Positions 1-12,375 are shown, numbered from the stretch's first letter. The stretch is DNA of 64,000 nucleotides from Brienomyrus brachyistius (GCF_023856365.1 NC_064538.1:6766435-6830434); one strand, 5' to 3'. Translations and numbers: made by a program. The notes: a model not told the origin generated them from the sequence alone.

Positions 1-97
1 CCCAGTAGATGATGGTTAAAAGAAAAATTCAGGTTCTAAGCTACTGCTCCCCTGTAGAAATAGACAGATTCTGTGGAGCGTTAAGCTGCAGACTCAC

Positions 98-2046
98 AGT
101 GCAGGTTGCCTGACCGGTCTCCTCAGAGGCAACACGTAAGCCATTCTCCAGAGTGGTGACCCGGGTCTCAGGAACTGCCAGGAGACTCTGTGCATACGGC
201 AGACCCGCCTTGCCGCGCCGGAGGGACAGCACGGTGGGCTGCAGACAAAATACACAGACATGCCAATAACATTTTTGAAAACATCACCAGACACATCAAT
301 GTGTGTGTGCTTGTACACACATACACGACCAGTCAGAAGTATTTGCACACCACAGGTTTTATACTGCTATTCCATTTATTCCTGAAATTGCAGTCTTTTT
401 TCCTGTTAAGCATTGGAATGTTGAGTGAACAACTATAAATGAAAATATAAGTCAAATAAAAGTTTCCTTTATAACATGGAAAGAGCTTGTAACAGTGCAT
501 CTCTGACATCCTATTAACTGGTTGTGTGGTGATGGTACAGTCAAATTCTAGGCCGTCCTTTAACTTTAAATGCACCAATTAACTGTTTCATCCCATGAGA
601 TAGAGCAGTATTTAACGTTCCTCGTAGAAACAGTGCCTCAGATTTTCTCTTTTATTATTATATTAATATCATTACTAATATTATTATTTTAATATTACCA
701 TGCAGCAAGAGGGTGCATTGGAGGTGCTATGGTTTTTACCCCAGAGCCCCTAAGAACACCAAGTGACTTTTATAACGACATTCCATTACCACAGCTCACA
801 TGGGGCAAGACATTCTTTTCTTATAATTCCAATTATTCATATGACCTCATAAATAACATCATAATAGCACCACTACACATGAAAGCTTTCATAAATGCTC
901 ATTTGAAGTAATTTCTTATAAGTTTCCACTTTTGACTTAAATTAGTATGTAAAGTTCTCTGCATTACTAACAGTAATATTAAAACTGTCAAACGCTTACA
1001 AAGACATACCACTAAAAACTGACAAATGATAAAAACCCATTTATTACATTTTCAAAAAAGGTAAATGTTGTAAAACTAAAAAGGCAGCAAAGACTGTCTC
1101 ATAATTAAACATGTTACTATGGACAGAAAAAAATTCAGCCTCCCAACGGTAGGTTTGGATGCTGCGACTGTGATCAGAAGGTCGCGGGTTCTAATCCCAG
1201 AGTCAGCAGGGCGACTTCACTGCTCGGTCCCTGAGCATGGCCCTTAACCCCCATTTGCTACAGGTACTGTTTGGACCTGCTTTCTCAGAAAAAAAAGCCG
1301 TGGCTTTGGATAAAAGCCACTGTAGAGGTTAAATGGTATTAAATCAAGTTAGCGGTCCTACCGATGTAGGGAGTTGCAAGGAATAACTATATTCAACCAT
1401 CCAAATGTCAAAATTAAAAAATTCTTGCCCAACTAAATTCTATTCAGAGCCATCTTAAATGAAAAAGGCATGGGAAAGAAGTTTAATGATATGTTCAATA
1501 TATTCGGAGCATCACAAAAACAATGTCAAAGTGCACATTTTCTATACATTACAGTTCAACTGCATAGTGAGATCCACGTTTATTATAATCAGAGATAATC
1601 GATCCTTTTTAGGCTTAGGTTTAACTTGAACGGAAGTTATCCTGCACCGGCACCGTCTGTATTGTTACTAACCCAGCTAAGTGACCTTGTTTTTACATTG
1701 AGCTGACACCACGTACATTGTGTCTTGCAAACGTAACTGATACTGTTTAACACAGCGATACAATTAATAACGTGGCGGCCTTAACTTTCATAGAAACAAC
1801 TACAGTTCAAATTAAATTCTAACTCTGACCTCCAATACAAGGGCCGATTAGATAACAAGGGCATCCGTTTTGGCATTAGGGAAAACGCTACTTTTGGGAT
1901 GCAGTTTCATGCCAGGCGTATGCAGAATGGGAGAAATACAAGTCCTTATAACAATAAAAAATATATATATAGTGAAATCTTACGCTGCGAGCCTTAACAA
2001 GAGCTCTCCCCACTGCGCTTCCGAACCGACACACGGACGCCGCCAT
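98..2046 (-). CDS. uqcrc1: Cytochrome b-c1 complex subunit 1 (complex III core protein 1), exons 1-2, 5' partial gene
   Basis: This encodes a core subunit of mitochondrial complex III, a member of the M16 processing-peptidase-like family on the matrix side of the inner membrane. Exon 1 is 2046-1984: the ATG gives [20 protein letters not shown], a basic presequence rich in Arg and Ala with no acidic residue, then a GTAAG donor at 1983. Exon 2 is 238-98, with acceptor tttgtctgcag, and reads through LSLRRGKAG to [19 protein letters not shown], the conserved start of the first M16 domain; it ends at a GTGAGT donor. Both exons are whole codons (63 and 141 nt, phase 0). The rest of the gene lies beyond base 1. 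The intron between the exons (239-1983) carries a SINE and is otherwise AT-rich. The close paralogue PMPCB shares the [15 protein letters not shown] block, but the MAASVCR start and the RRGKA segment fit UQCRC1 better. Family assignment is firm; paralogue choice is likely. Confidence 0.85.
1150..1335 (+). mobile_element. tRNA-derived SINE, degraded
   Basis: It lies in uqcrc1 intron 1. A box-B-like ggttctaatccc near 1188 is followed by the fish SINE body (gtcagcagggcgacttcactg, cccttaaccc) and the tail ggataaaagccactg. The 5' tRNA head is worn and box A is not clear. It resembles the copy at 26487-26692. Confidence 0.7.
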
Positions 2047-2100
2047 CTTGCCGTCGCGTTCTGGTCTGCCCGAGAGCGCGCACGTCAGAGACGACGCAGT

Positions 2101-2108
2101 TCACGTGA
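2101..2108. promoter_or_regulatory. Palindromic E-box TCACGTGA upstream of uqcrc1
   Basis: A perfect 8-bp palindrome 55 bp upstream of the uqcrc1 ATG, inside a short GC-rich, CpG-containing stretch (about 2035-2135). Such sites are bound by USF or MiT/TFE-type bHLH-zip factors. There is no obvious TATA box, as is usual for nuclear genes of respiratory subunits. The site is seen directly; its use is inferred. Confidence 0.45.
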
Positions 2109-3011
2109 AGGCAGCGCGTTCACGGTCCATGGAATAACCGGCGATGTAGCTGTTGTCAGTGCCAGGCGGTAGTCAAGCAGGGTCGGTAGAAACCGCTGGC
2201 ACCAACCCAGTAAGTAACTTTATATATTAGATATATGTAATATACGTGTTCGAATTGATGGGTATCTGGGGGTTCCCGGGACCCCGAGCAGCTGTGAAAC
2301 TATGACGCTGTCCTGTGACACGGTATGTCAAGAGGCCCCTATCCAGGAGAAAGCAGATGGGGCCAACAGTCCATGGTGTGGTCGGAGACAGTGATGGTGA
2401 GCGCAAGTTTCTTATCTCTCGGAACTTGGAAATTCCGAGCTGAGTGACATCACGTCCGACAACCTCCTGTTCGAACTACCACAACTCGGAACAATCATAG
2501 TTGTCTCCATGACCACGCTGCTGTGTGTTGTCGCTTTATATTTTAGCAGTTTTGAACTAAGATTATTATTTCAGAGAGACAAACAAACAAGAAACACGAA
2601 CTAGTGAAACAACATTAAAAGCTTTATAAAATATTTTAGTACATTCATAGCGATATTCTTTTTTCGAGAGGCAAACAAATTACAAACAAACCAAAAACTA
2701 ACAAATCTGGTAAAAATCTGATATTGCATGCTGGGATACTGTTTACGGTCACGATATGGTATTCTCTAAATCGAACACGTGCAATTACATTTATAATTAT
2801 TAATAATTATAAATAATAATTAAAAATTTAAAGATTTGTAAAATAGAATTATTGTTTGAGTGTGTAAGCCGCCGTGTTGAAATTACGTCACAGCGGCAAC
2901 TCGGACAACATCAACGTCATAAAAGAGGCGTGTTTCCGACGGGAAGTAACGTTTCGTGACGTTTTCATCCGAGTTCCGACTTGGAGAGAAATAATTGAAG
3001 GCACCATAAGA

Positions 3012-3204
3012 CAGAGGTGGCCAATCTTATCTGTAAAGGTCCAGTGTGTTTGCGGGTTTTAGGGATACTCTTTAGGTCAGCTGTTCACACCCAGGTGTGA
3101 GGACTCTTCAGCTAATCAGTCCTCTAATTAGTAATCTAATTAAGGAGTTGCAGCAAAAACCTGCACACACACTGGCCCTTTGCAGATAAGATTGGCCACC
3201 CCTG
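3012..3204. mobile_element. Fold-back MITE with ~45-bp terminal inverted repeats (hAT-like ends)
   Basis: The left end (cagaggtggccaatcttatc) is the inverse of the right end (gataagattggccacccctg), and the match runs about 45 bp inward with few mismatches. Termini of the form CAG(A/G)GGTGGCC are typical of hAT elements. There is no coding capacity in 193 bp, so it is a non-autonomous element. The flanking 8-mers (ccataaga / gagtaaaa) match at only 5 of 8 positions, so the target duplication is eroded or absent. Confidence 0.75.
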
Positions 3205-4070
3205 GAGTAAAAGCTCCAGTGGGGGTATTCCGTGAGTTTTGCAGGCAAGGGCTCGGTATTTGGAGGTGATGGTGGAGGCCACCATCATTCCTGACCTGCT
3301 TGCCAGCATCCTGACCCATCAGAACATCCTGATGATGGACACCTCTGAGGTAGTTATCAGCAGGGAGGCCTCCCAGCAGAGTCTGGACCTGAGACCCGCA
3401 TCAGGACATCATCGGGTTGTGGATCAAGCACCTTAACTCAAGCAGGGAGGCAGGGCTTGACCACTGCCCACCTAGGGACAACCCTCCTCATGAAGACCTC
3501 TGACTCAATTCTGTGTAACAATACTGTGTAAAATATGTATCTTGAATAATACAAATAAAAGAAATAATGCACCTTTTCTTTTATCACATTACCTTTAATT
3601 GCGTCAATTTTGATACCCCATGGCAAAATATTGTCATGATCCAACTCCCATCATGTCCATGTTTGACCAGCAGATGTCTTAACCATCCATAACTGTCTTC
3701 AATCTGGTAATCATGTTCAGTGTATATAAGTGCCTTCCTAGAGTGTCTTCCCCAGTTTGGTCATAGCTGTTGTCACAGATGTCTAGTGTGGTATCAAATA
3801 AAGCCCGTTTTAGTTGCATTTGGGTTGCCTCTCCCTTCACACGTGACAAACATCATGCAAAGGTTTAAACTGAGTTTAATTATTATTCTGACTATACAGA
3901 CTTCAAAGTCTTGATGGGATCGCAACATGCTTGTAAAGCTGAGGTGTATGATTAATGGCAATTTTAATCAAAGCACAGCATGCTACTCTAACAGCACCTA
4001 GGGCACCTTTCCCTTCGTTTTTGCCCCCAGTCTTTCAATGCCTGGTTTAGGTTGTTATACTTGGTAGATT

Positions 4071-7000
4071 TTAATTGGACTTACGGCTGCCACCTTCCTT
4101 ACACCTGGCTGTGATCTGTTTCAGAGGCAGCACCTGATGCATCTGGGGTCTGGTGTGTGAGATTGGCAGCTCACGGGCTGTGGTATGAGCAGCACTCAAC
4201 AAATCCATCTGCGGGCTGACCCCTAGTGGTGGGATTGGGGTGTACAAGGTGGGGAGTCTATGGGGAGCCCTCAGTGGAGCTGTGAGGGTGGGCAGCCACA
4301 GGCGGCCAGTGTGGGACAAGCGGCTGCGGTAGGTATGCCTCATTGTGTCCAGAGAGCGATATGCCCGGCCTAGCTGCCTTTGCGGGACGTCTGTGCTGGA
4401 GAATGTCACGCATCTTGGCTTTTTGAACTCTGTGCTGGGGCTGGAATGTCCAGTGATTTTGGGGGTGGCCCTGACAAGAGAGAAGTATAGCCGGCGCCCA
4501 AGCACTGAACCTCCCCGGCCCCTCATGAGGCTCTGTGCAGGCACTGACCCTGTCCGTTCCCTGTGGTTCTCCTTGCCAGGAAAGGAGCGCTTTGACACCG
4601 CAATGGCGTTGCTGTAGGATGCAGTCTGGGGTGGCTCTGCTGGTTTCTCTGCGGTTTTCCCCGGTCTGCCGGCCGCTTCTCCACCTTTCACAGCCATGTT
4701 TTGGCCTGGGTGCTTGGCACGAGTCTGGGGGATGGACAAGGGCTCATGGAGGACGGGGCTTCCTCGAGGGGGTGCGCGAGATCTTTTTAGAGAAGCTCCC
4801 TCCACAAGCAGGTTTACCCCCACATACTGTGGGACTTCAACAGCTGGCTGGGAAGGAAAGGCAGAGAGGTATCAGTGGCTGAGACTCAAGAGTGCCACCT
4901 TGCAATCTTGAGTGTTTGCTGGTGCCCCACCTGCTTGTATATGAGCTCGAACCCGCCCGTGTCGGCGTTGCAGTCGAGACGGTGGTCCAACACCACCCGC
5001 AGCGTGTCCTCCTGCACAGCAGCACACAGGCGAGCCGTCACAGCCGTGGAGGGAGCCATGGTTGGGCTGGCGTTAATCTCGATGAGCCAAGGCCTCAGGT
5101 CTCGCCCCAGCATGAAGTCAGCGCCGTAAAGTTCAAAGCTGCCCTGCCGGGACTCCACCAGGTCCTGTGCCGTCTGCAGGGCATGCACCACTGCCTGCCG
5201 CATGCCCGGGACCACAGTGTCCTCCCACTGGGCCCCTCGGCCCTGTCGACCCAGGAAAGACCGGAACTGCTCGCAGGACCACATGCTGTCCTCGGGCACC
5301 TCCGGGTGGCGATGCTGAGATGGTGGGAAGTGTTTCTGGATGGAGTTGTTACACAGGTGAACTGAGCTGTGATGGGACACAGAAAAAGAAACAGCAGAGG
5401 TTTTTCACTTGACATCAGTCCATGCTGCTTTCGGCATCGTTTTTCTGTTACAATCCGCCTACATTTGCAAAGCTATCTGTCAGTTTAATTGCCTTAAAAA
5501 AGTCTGTTTTTTTAAATAAGTATTCTGCACTTCAGGTCACTGAGGTGACTGAATTTTTAAAGGAAATCTTCTCAGACCATCCATCCATCTGTTCTGTGTA
5601 TGGAGTTCTCGCCACATTCTGAGGGTTCATACCAGGTCACCCGGTTATCGGGACAAGAGGACAAAAAACAGTGCAAATAAATGACAAGGCAGCAGGTAAA
5701 AAGACAATGCAGACTAAATACAGTGCATTATATGAATTTTAGTCACTCCAAGGCCCCTGACAAGGGTGAGTGGCAATCCTTAAATGGCTGACAGCATGTG
5801 ACTGCATGTGTGCGAGAGGGTGCCCTGTGATGGACTGGTACCCTGTCCTGGGGGTACCCCTGCCTCATGCCCTATGCTGCCCAACCACATGCTAGTGGCT
5901 TGCTCACCTGTCCAGTGTTTCCACGGAGTACGGCTGGGTGGAAAAGCGCAGGTAGCACTCATTATAGAACCACACAGTCAGGGGATTCCAGTCGGTCACC
6001 AGGAACCACTGTCGCAGGTCGAACTTGGTGCCATGAATCAGAAGGGGGCGCTCAAGGTATTTCTGTACCACCCACTTGCTGTCCTTGATCAAAGCAGGAT
6101 CACTGTCTACCAGCTTCAAGATATCGTCCAGATATTTAAAACACAGTATGCCTGTGGGAGGGAAGGAGCCCCACGGTCTGTTATAATCTGCAGCCTCGCT
6201 GTGACTTCATTGCATTGCATGATTTTATCATTTTCCTTTGATTGTGCAGAGATTATTAGGCAGCCACTCACTTGTACGGAATCTCTACACAACCATACCT
6301 TAAAACTAAATATGAAACCTGTCCTAAAGTACTTGTCCAGTTTGAGTATCACAGAGACTCTGCCGTGTGTTTTTGAATAACTACACATGGTTTTATCTTT
6401 TTAAAAGTGCTTGTATTGTGCTCTCTGCACCGATGCCTGTGCTCTTAGTCTTAGAAAACACACCCCTGCCTCGTGACTTGGCCCCGGGCTTAACGATCCA
6501 GATGTTGTGGATTCCGTCTGTTTCCAGCTGCGGACAGACCTTCCGCAGCCTCTGCAGCATTGCCCGACAGCGGTCTATGTGCCGAGCGCTGTCCTCCATC
6601 GTCACGCCGTTGCTGCGGAAAGGAGGGACAGCGAGAGTTGAGGCGGGTGCACAGAGCCTGGGTGAACACATTGAAACATGCGAAGGTGATGGGACAGGAT
6701 GGGCCAAAGGCATAAATCCTGGGGGGTACATGGGGGGTCAGGACCCCCTTTCATGGGGGACGTTCCCCTCAATATATCATTTTAAACCTAACTATGTAAT
6801 TTTAACTAATATAATTACAGATACTCTACTTAAAAAACAAGTTACTTTCCAAATGGCCGTTCGTAACTTAAAATGTTCGTAAGTCGTTCTTCAACATCAT
6901 TTTATGGGTATATGCGAGTACAAAGAAGTGGGATGCTGGGAGTACGCACGCTACGCTGCAGTGTTGTGGGAGTAACAGCCAGAAGTTGTACTAGGCGGAA

Positions 7001-10000
7001 TTGGCACGCTGAACAAAATTTGATGTTGCGGACAGGAAGCCCAACGAACACAATTTGGATCCACAGTCCTCTTCGTTTGTATGTCTGAAAGTTCGTATGT
7101 AGAGGAGCATCTGTGCATATACTGAAAGCACTTGTGCAAATTATAAATGCAAAGCAATACATTTTTATATTTCAAAAGATTTCATCCCCCCTCTGCCTCT
7201 GGTTTGGTCCATTGCCTGCTATCCCCCGAACCCACATACCTTAGTCCAGCAAATAACCTACAACCTATGTGTGTGTTATGCCAGCCAGCCAAAATGGCGA
7301 AAAGGAAAATGGACATGAGATCATTTTTCTATGCAGCAAAACACCAAAAAGTAATTCATTGAAATATTTCTTCTGCTTTTAGAATTGTACTTATTTCGAG
7401 CTTTATGGTCTGATAAAGCTACTTAAACAGATTCCAGTGTCACATATGGAATGAATTTATAATGTACTTAAAACATTTGAACATGCTAACCTTAAGTTAT
7501 TTACCACTCAGTTATCTAGTATATATAGGGGTAATTAGGGCTTCCTCTAATTCACCAGTACTTTTAGTGGCACCTTTTGACTCGCCCTCACGAACTACTT
7601 CTGAGAAATTTTTCCGTCACCATCATCATATTCTGCTGTTGGGAAGACAGGCAATGAAGAATACAACCACTGAATTTATAAAATGTTAAAATGAATAGTA
7701 CACTCACTGTATAATGAGGTAATAGTTGTAAATAAACTCCGCCCACTGCTGCTCTGTGAGAGAAGGCGTTTCTCTGGCAATATCAATGTCACGATGATCC
7801 AGGCTGTCCAGAAAGTCCTGGCACACCTTTAAGGCGGTGTCAATCATTCTAGGCCCAGCCATTGTCAAGGCTCTGTGCTTATTCGACTTCTTTTGATCTG
7901 AGGGTGAAGATGCAATAAGAGGTTATGTGATTTCTTGTCTCAGTGAATTAACTTACGGTTAACGGAATATACATTGTGGGTGTGATGCTCATAAGAAGTT
8001 TTACTTGCGCAAAAATGTTGGCAGAACAAAAAATGTTTGATTCAGAGAGATAACCAGTCAGCTTGTAAAAGGTGTGTCCAAGCAATTAGAGGCAGGACTA
8101 ACCAACCTGTCTCGTCTCCTCTAGGGTCTAGGACCCACTTCCTCTACAGTCAGATTGGTTATCTCTCTGAACCAATCTTTTTTTTTTGTTCTGCCCTCAG
8201 AACACTTTTGTGCAAACATGCATAATGCTGCATGTAGTGTGCAGCTGTGAGTTGAGGGCTGTTTCCGTCATACACTGTGATTGGCTGGGATCAGGCACCG
8301 CCCCTGTGGGCACCACTCCCCCTCTCTGCTCCCCTGGGCCTCTCTCCACAACAACCTGCAAAAGGCTGGTGCACGCTGTTCTGCAGAAATCCTCTGCAGG
8401 GGAATATGCAGCAATGTAATCGGGGGGGGACCTGACAAAGGGCAGATGTTACACAATTGTCTTTGATGGTGAGGCATTCTGACTCAGAGTGAAATGACAG
8501 AGAGGAAAGGGGGACTAGAGAAAAGGCAGCTTTACACAAAGGTCTGACCGATAAAGGTCTGTTTCTCGTCCTCTGCCCCAAGCCTGTAGCAGCGTGGGAA
8601 GAAGGTGTCGGGGTCAGCCTCGTCAAACCAGTGAAGGTTCCTCAGGTTCACACATAAACCAACCTGTGGGGGGGTGGGGGGGCGCAGGGGGTTATAGCCC
8701 ATTACTGCCTCCATTGCCTTGTCACCACAAAACAAAGCCGTCAAAAGAAGCTGGAATAATAGAGCGAGCCTTTTCTGCCCACCTTGGTAGTGAAGCTGCC
8801 CGCCTTTGCATAGTGATTGGTCATCTGCTCCTTCCGCAGTGAATGACAGTCGATCTCATCTCTCCTAGTCGTCCAGTAGAAATAGGTTGTTTCATTACGA
8901 ACCAGACGAGACTTCGTGAGAGAAGAGGACGATTAAAAGGAGTACACAAGAAAAAGAATAGACTAAAAATAACTCATTACATCACATCTCTGCTTAATCA
9001 AGGTCACATTTCTGCTGCCGTTCTTATCGTTGTTCCGCAGAGAATATACTCTTTTACACTTAGAATTATTATTGTTACTAATATCTGCATTATTTCAGAG
9101 AATAGAGTTTGCAATTAAATTCATTTGCGCAATTTGATTTTAGCCATGGTCCAATTAAGAAGCAAAGAAACAAGGAGCTACTTAGAGCAGATTAAAGGTT
9201 TTAACTTTAAAAACTTATACTGAGTCACTTGGGGTGTTTTCCAGCTGGAGGAAAGGCTTACCATGAGGTCAAACAGGTCATCAGAGTTGCTGGGTTTCTC
9301 CAGCACCTCAGGTCTGTCTGGGGCCGAGCGGCAGCAGGGAGGCAGGTCAAATTGTGCAGACATTTGTTGATGAGCCAGCTAGGACACTATATAAAGCACT
9401 TTTCCACTGCCAGCAAGAACCAAGCCATAGCTGACCTGTAGCATGACCTGGCGCTTTTACACTGCAAAGTACGCAAGCTGTACCTGTGCTGACCTGGCCT
9501 GTCTGCTAGCCCAAAGCGTGACCAAACGGAGCTGATTGGCCGAAATGCACAGAGATTCCTGTGTTCTGTACATGGATTTTCTGAAGGAAAAGGCATATAT
9601 TCTATGTTTTGTTTATTTTTAGTAGTGTCGCACATCGCGATGCATTCCCGAAAACTCGGAATCTCAAAATTTCCAACTTAAAAGCTACTTTAAAAAGTAC
9701 TATAGAATAGCTGAACAATGGATTTGTAATGCAAATTTACTAATGTGAATGCTAGCATTTGATGCTTGCATAACACAGCAACCTTCACCAATGTGCTAGA
9801 AAATTTGGAAATTGCCACATAGTAAATCATGATGTACACGATGTGACTCTGGTTTTACATCACTGTCACTCTCCAATCCCGGCAACGCCTTTATCGAGCC
9901 AACCCTTCTAGAGTAGAAAACTGAAGCGAGCAAGAACGTTGCTGCAAGCAGTCTCTCTTGGCGGTATGGCCTGGTTCCTGTATGCCAGTCGAAAAGCATT

Positions 10001-10400
10001 TATTTTGCACGTGTATCAGTTTATAAGAGAATGAACTGTAAACGTAATTTTATAAACCTTACCATCACCATCGCTATCATCCCTATTGTCCTGATCTTCT
10101 TCATTCCTGTGGCGACATCTCACCAGGGGGCTTGGGTGCGGGATGTGGCGTTCCACCCAGCCCCGCGCCCGCAGGCTGCCACGCACCACAGGGTACGCCC
10201 CTTGCACCGAGAACACCTTCCGCAACTGAAAGAAAGGGGAGACTCTGAAAAGTTGACGGAGGTCATCTCCTCTGGGAAACGGGTAAGCTAGGCTTTGTGG
10301 AGATGCTGAGGTTCAGCTGAAGTTCACACCTTCACAGCCTTGTCTACGAGGGCTTTGGCTGTGCGCAGTCGCTCTGGGTTGATGATGGGCAGGGTTGGCA
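4071..10400 (-). CDS. ttll3: Tubulin glycylase, tubulin-tyrosine-ligase-like 3 (TTLL3/TTLL8 group)
   Basis: TTLL3 adds the first glycine to tubulin side chains in cilia and axonemes. Minus-strand coding exons: ~10400-10330, 10225-10063, 9317-9262, 8911-8783, 8663-8549, 7897-7708, 6612-6464, 6151-5908, 5366-4931, 4847-4071. Every junction from 10225 on agrees in phase, giving about 752 residues plus a short N-terminus. Landmarks in order are [51 protein letters not shown], the ATP-grasp core [35 protein letters not shown] and [20 protein letters not shown], which carries the conserved E and N. The 259-codon last exon starts [17 protein letters not shown] and then becomes a basic, low-complexity tail. 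The 5' end is not settled: the exon near 10330-10400 ends [13 protein letters not shown], but no in-frame ATG was found. TTLL8 is the alternative name; the length and tail favour TTLL3. Introns hold a MITE (7995-8222) and repeats. Confidence 0.93.
5790..5900 (+). repeat. Fish dispersed-repeat fragment in a ttll3 intron
   Basis: The string gtgccctgtgatggactggt ... cctgtcc ... ccctatgctgccc is the sense form of the repeat also seen at 38925-39048. It stops a few bases before a ttll3 splice donor (GTGAGC, complement of 5902-5907). Confidence 0.6.
6855..7110. repeat. Possible DNA-element fragment with inverted ends
   Basis: The left side (gttcgtaacttaaaatgttc, about 6858) and the right side (gtttgtatgtctgaaagttc, about 7076) are loosely inverse to each other. 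It lies in a ttll3 intron, with no coding sequence. Identity is uncertain. Confidence 0.3.
7995..8222. mobile_element. Palindromic MITE, copy 1 (family A)
   Basis: The outer arm ttgcgcaaaaatgttggcag is inverted at the right end as ctcagaacacttttgtgcaa. Inner arms (agagagataacca / tggttatctctctgaacc) also pair, so most of the element folds on itself. A related copy lies at 31082-31292. It is non-coding and sits in a ttll3 intron. Confidence 0.75.
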
Positions 10401-10474
10401 AATTACGCTTCACCCTTCCGTCAGCAGGTGGCGCTGTATCACGTGCAGATTAACATACATGAACTCAAAAAAAA

Positions 10475-10790
10475 GAATTTATACATCCATCTTCTACAAC
10501 TGCTTGTCCTATCCATGCTCATAGGGGATCTGGGAGCCTATCCCAAAGACAACAGGTACAAGGCAGGGAAAACCTAGTAGGGGGCAGCAGCCCAGTTAGG
10601 GTATATGCACACAGCATTCACTGACACATACAGGCAATTTGGTAACTCCAATTAATCTCAGCATGTTTTTGGACTGTAGGGGGGAAACCTCAGGATGACA
10701 CAGGAAGAACATGCATATGTGGAACCCTGACAGACACTCAAACCCCGGTCCCAAAGGTGTGAGGCAACAGTGCTAACCACACACACACCA
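10475..10790 (+). repeat. Fish dispersed repeat ('catccat...gcttgtcctatcc' family), long copy
   Basis: It contains the consensus pieces gggagcctatccca, tttttggactgtagggggga, agaacatgca and aaaccccggtcc in the usual order. It lies just upstream of the leftmost recognised ttll3 exon, so it bounds any 5' extension of that exon. Confidence 0.75.
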
Positions 10791-12243
10791 GTTATATTCA
10801 GTACAATGTAAGATAATCAAATGGTTAAACTTGAAGCGTTTCACACATAGAAGTCAGAAATAACAACAAAAGATCCACAGAAGTTATCCTTGACAGGAAG
10901 TGATTTTCCCATTTTTTATTCCACTGTATCATGTGCATGGATGATTTGAGAATCTTTTATATGCAGCATGAACAGAAAATAGGACCTAGGTTTTACTGCT
11001 AATTTTAGCCAGACTGATTTTTATTTGAACTTGTACTAGAGGTCTATGGAGAGTAAAACTTTAATGAGAATGGTTGGTGTTTCTCTGATCCTAGTAATAG
11101 CTGCAAAGTGTATGCCTAATTGTTTTCTTTTAATGGATGTGTTAACAATCTGCGATATTCACACAAAACTTCTGATAATGTGACCCACAGGTTTGGAAAG
11201 AAAACATCAAAATGCTCAATATATTAACTATGAATAATATAACTCTTTAGTTATCTGGTGTAGATTGCTAATACAGCAATTACCCGTTGAAACAGGAAGC
11301 CATTTCTAAGCCTTACCACAGACACTGGCAGGTAGGCTTGCCCCTACCCTGCAGACCGGAGCCTCCATGTTTAACCAGCCGTCAGTGTCGCAGGGTCACT
11401 GCTCTCATCCCTGCCCTACACCTTTCTCTACAGCCTCTGATGTCTCCCTCAAATCCTGTTGCCCCCTGGCACTTGCTCCTGTATGTCTGTCTGCCAGCCT
11501 TTAAGGAGCTGGCCTGTCAGTCTGTGCAGTGGGTATCTCTGACACCTGTAAAGGATAGGGTTAAACATTTATAAAGATACATTATATACCCCGTATAACC
11601 ATACAAAATAGTTTGAGTTGTATTCTCTGGTTTTAGTTCGCTGTTGGGGAGCAATAAATAAACCTTGTCCCCTTGCCGAACTTGTCATTATCTGTAAACT
11701 CACATCGTATCCGCAAGACACGTTGCGTTATACTCAGACACAATAGCACAGCGCAATGTAAACCAACCAGTATACCCACAAATCTAAGCGCTATCATGGA
11801 AACAACAGTCATTCTAGAAACACGGGTGTCACATACCGTTACTTGCAAAGATTACACAACTACACAATCCTGGTACATTCGGAGCGAATCCCACATCGCA
11901 GACCCAGACTGATACGCCGACCGTCATAGCATCAGCACCACGCAGAGCCATCGCAAAGACACAATAACTGACTAACGTCATTTAAACGATTTCAATCGCA
12001 TTCGTACAGAATCGAATCTATAAACAAGCTGCAGAAAAGCTTATATAAGCCAGATATTAAAAGAGGTACTCTGCACCAAGAAACAATGCGAAGTGGGAAT
12101 TTACCATGTAGGTTGCTGATGGCTGAGGAACCCGGACACTATAGAAACCAGCAAATAGACATTTTATCCGTCAAGATTAAAAAACGAGGGTCTTTACCAT
12201 CTTAACAATTATCTCCTCTTGTAATTTAAATCTACCCTACATT

Positions 12244-12375
12244 ATCATTGCAATGGGGCGCGCTGTGGCCCGACGCCGATCCGCGGCTCCCTTCTGCCCT
12301 CCGCGCTCCTGAGCAGCCTCCAGCGTCCTTTCCATTGCCACATTGTTTACCCCAGTTTCCATAGCAACTCCGAAC
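12244..12375 (-). promoter_or_regulatory. Probable ttll3 promoter, GC-rich, with RFX X-box at 12355-12368
   Basis: The stretch 12244-12320 is GC- and CpG-rich against an AT-rich background. At 12355-12368 it reads gtttccatagcaac, a perfect fit to the X-box consensus GTHNCCATRGNAAC bound by RFX factors, which drive ciliary genes. It lies about 2 kb upstream of the first recognised ttll3 exon, where a 5'-UTR exon would be expected. The motif is seen; its assignment to ttll3 rests on position and on TTLL3's ciliary role. Confidence 0.6.

Larger units (their letters stand above)
2047..4070. other. Intergenic interval between uqcrc1 and ttll3
   Basis: It holds the uqcrc1 promoter at its left end, AT-rich sequence around 2560-2850, and a fold-back element at 3012-3204. 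Several CRE-like TACGTCA/TGACGT cores occur at about 2440-2960. No exon with family similarity was recognised. An ATTAAA on the minus strand (3875-3880) about 190 bp beyond the ttll3 stop could serve as its poly(A) signal. Confidence 0.5.

Noticed and set aside
98..238. PMPCB instead of UQCRC1
   Set aside because: The shared block is ambiguous, but the MAASVCR presequence exon and the RRGKA segment fit UQCRC1.
2302..2393. Possible small exon starting ATGACGCTGTCC near the uqcrc1 promoter
   Set aside because: Stops after about 30 codons, just before the only good donor (ATG|GTGAGC); no family similarity and no downstream plus-strand exons.
4892..5365. A 157-codon plus-strand open frame
   Set aside because: It is antisense to the largest internal ttll3 exon (5366-4931), whose minus-strand reading has clear TTLL family motifs.
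11287..11574. 95-codon plus-strand open frame, and an opposite ATGGAGGCTCCGGTCTGCAG that could be a ttll3 first exon
   Set aside because: No family similarity for the first; the second is a bare ATG-to-donor match with no way to verify the splice, so it was not added to ttll3.
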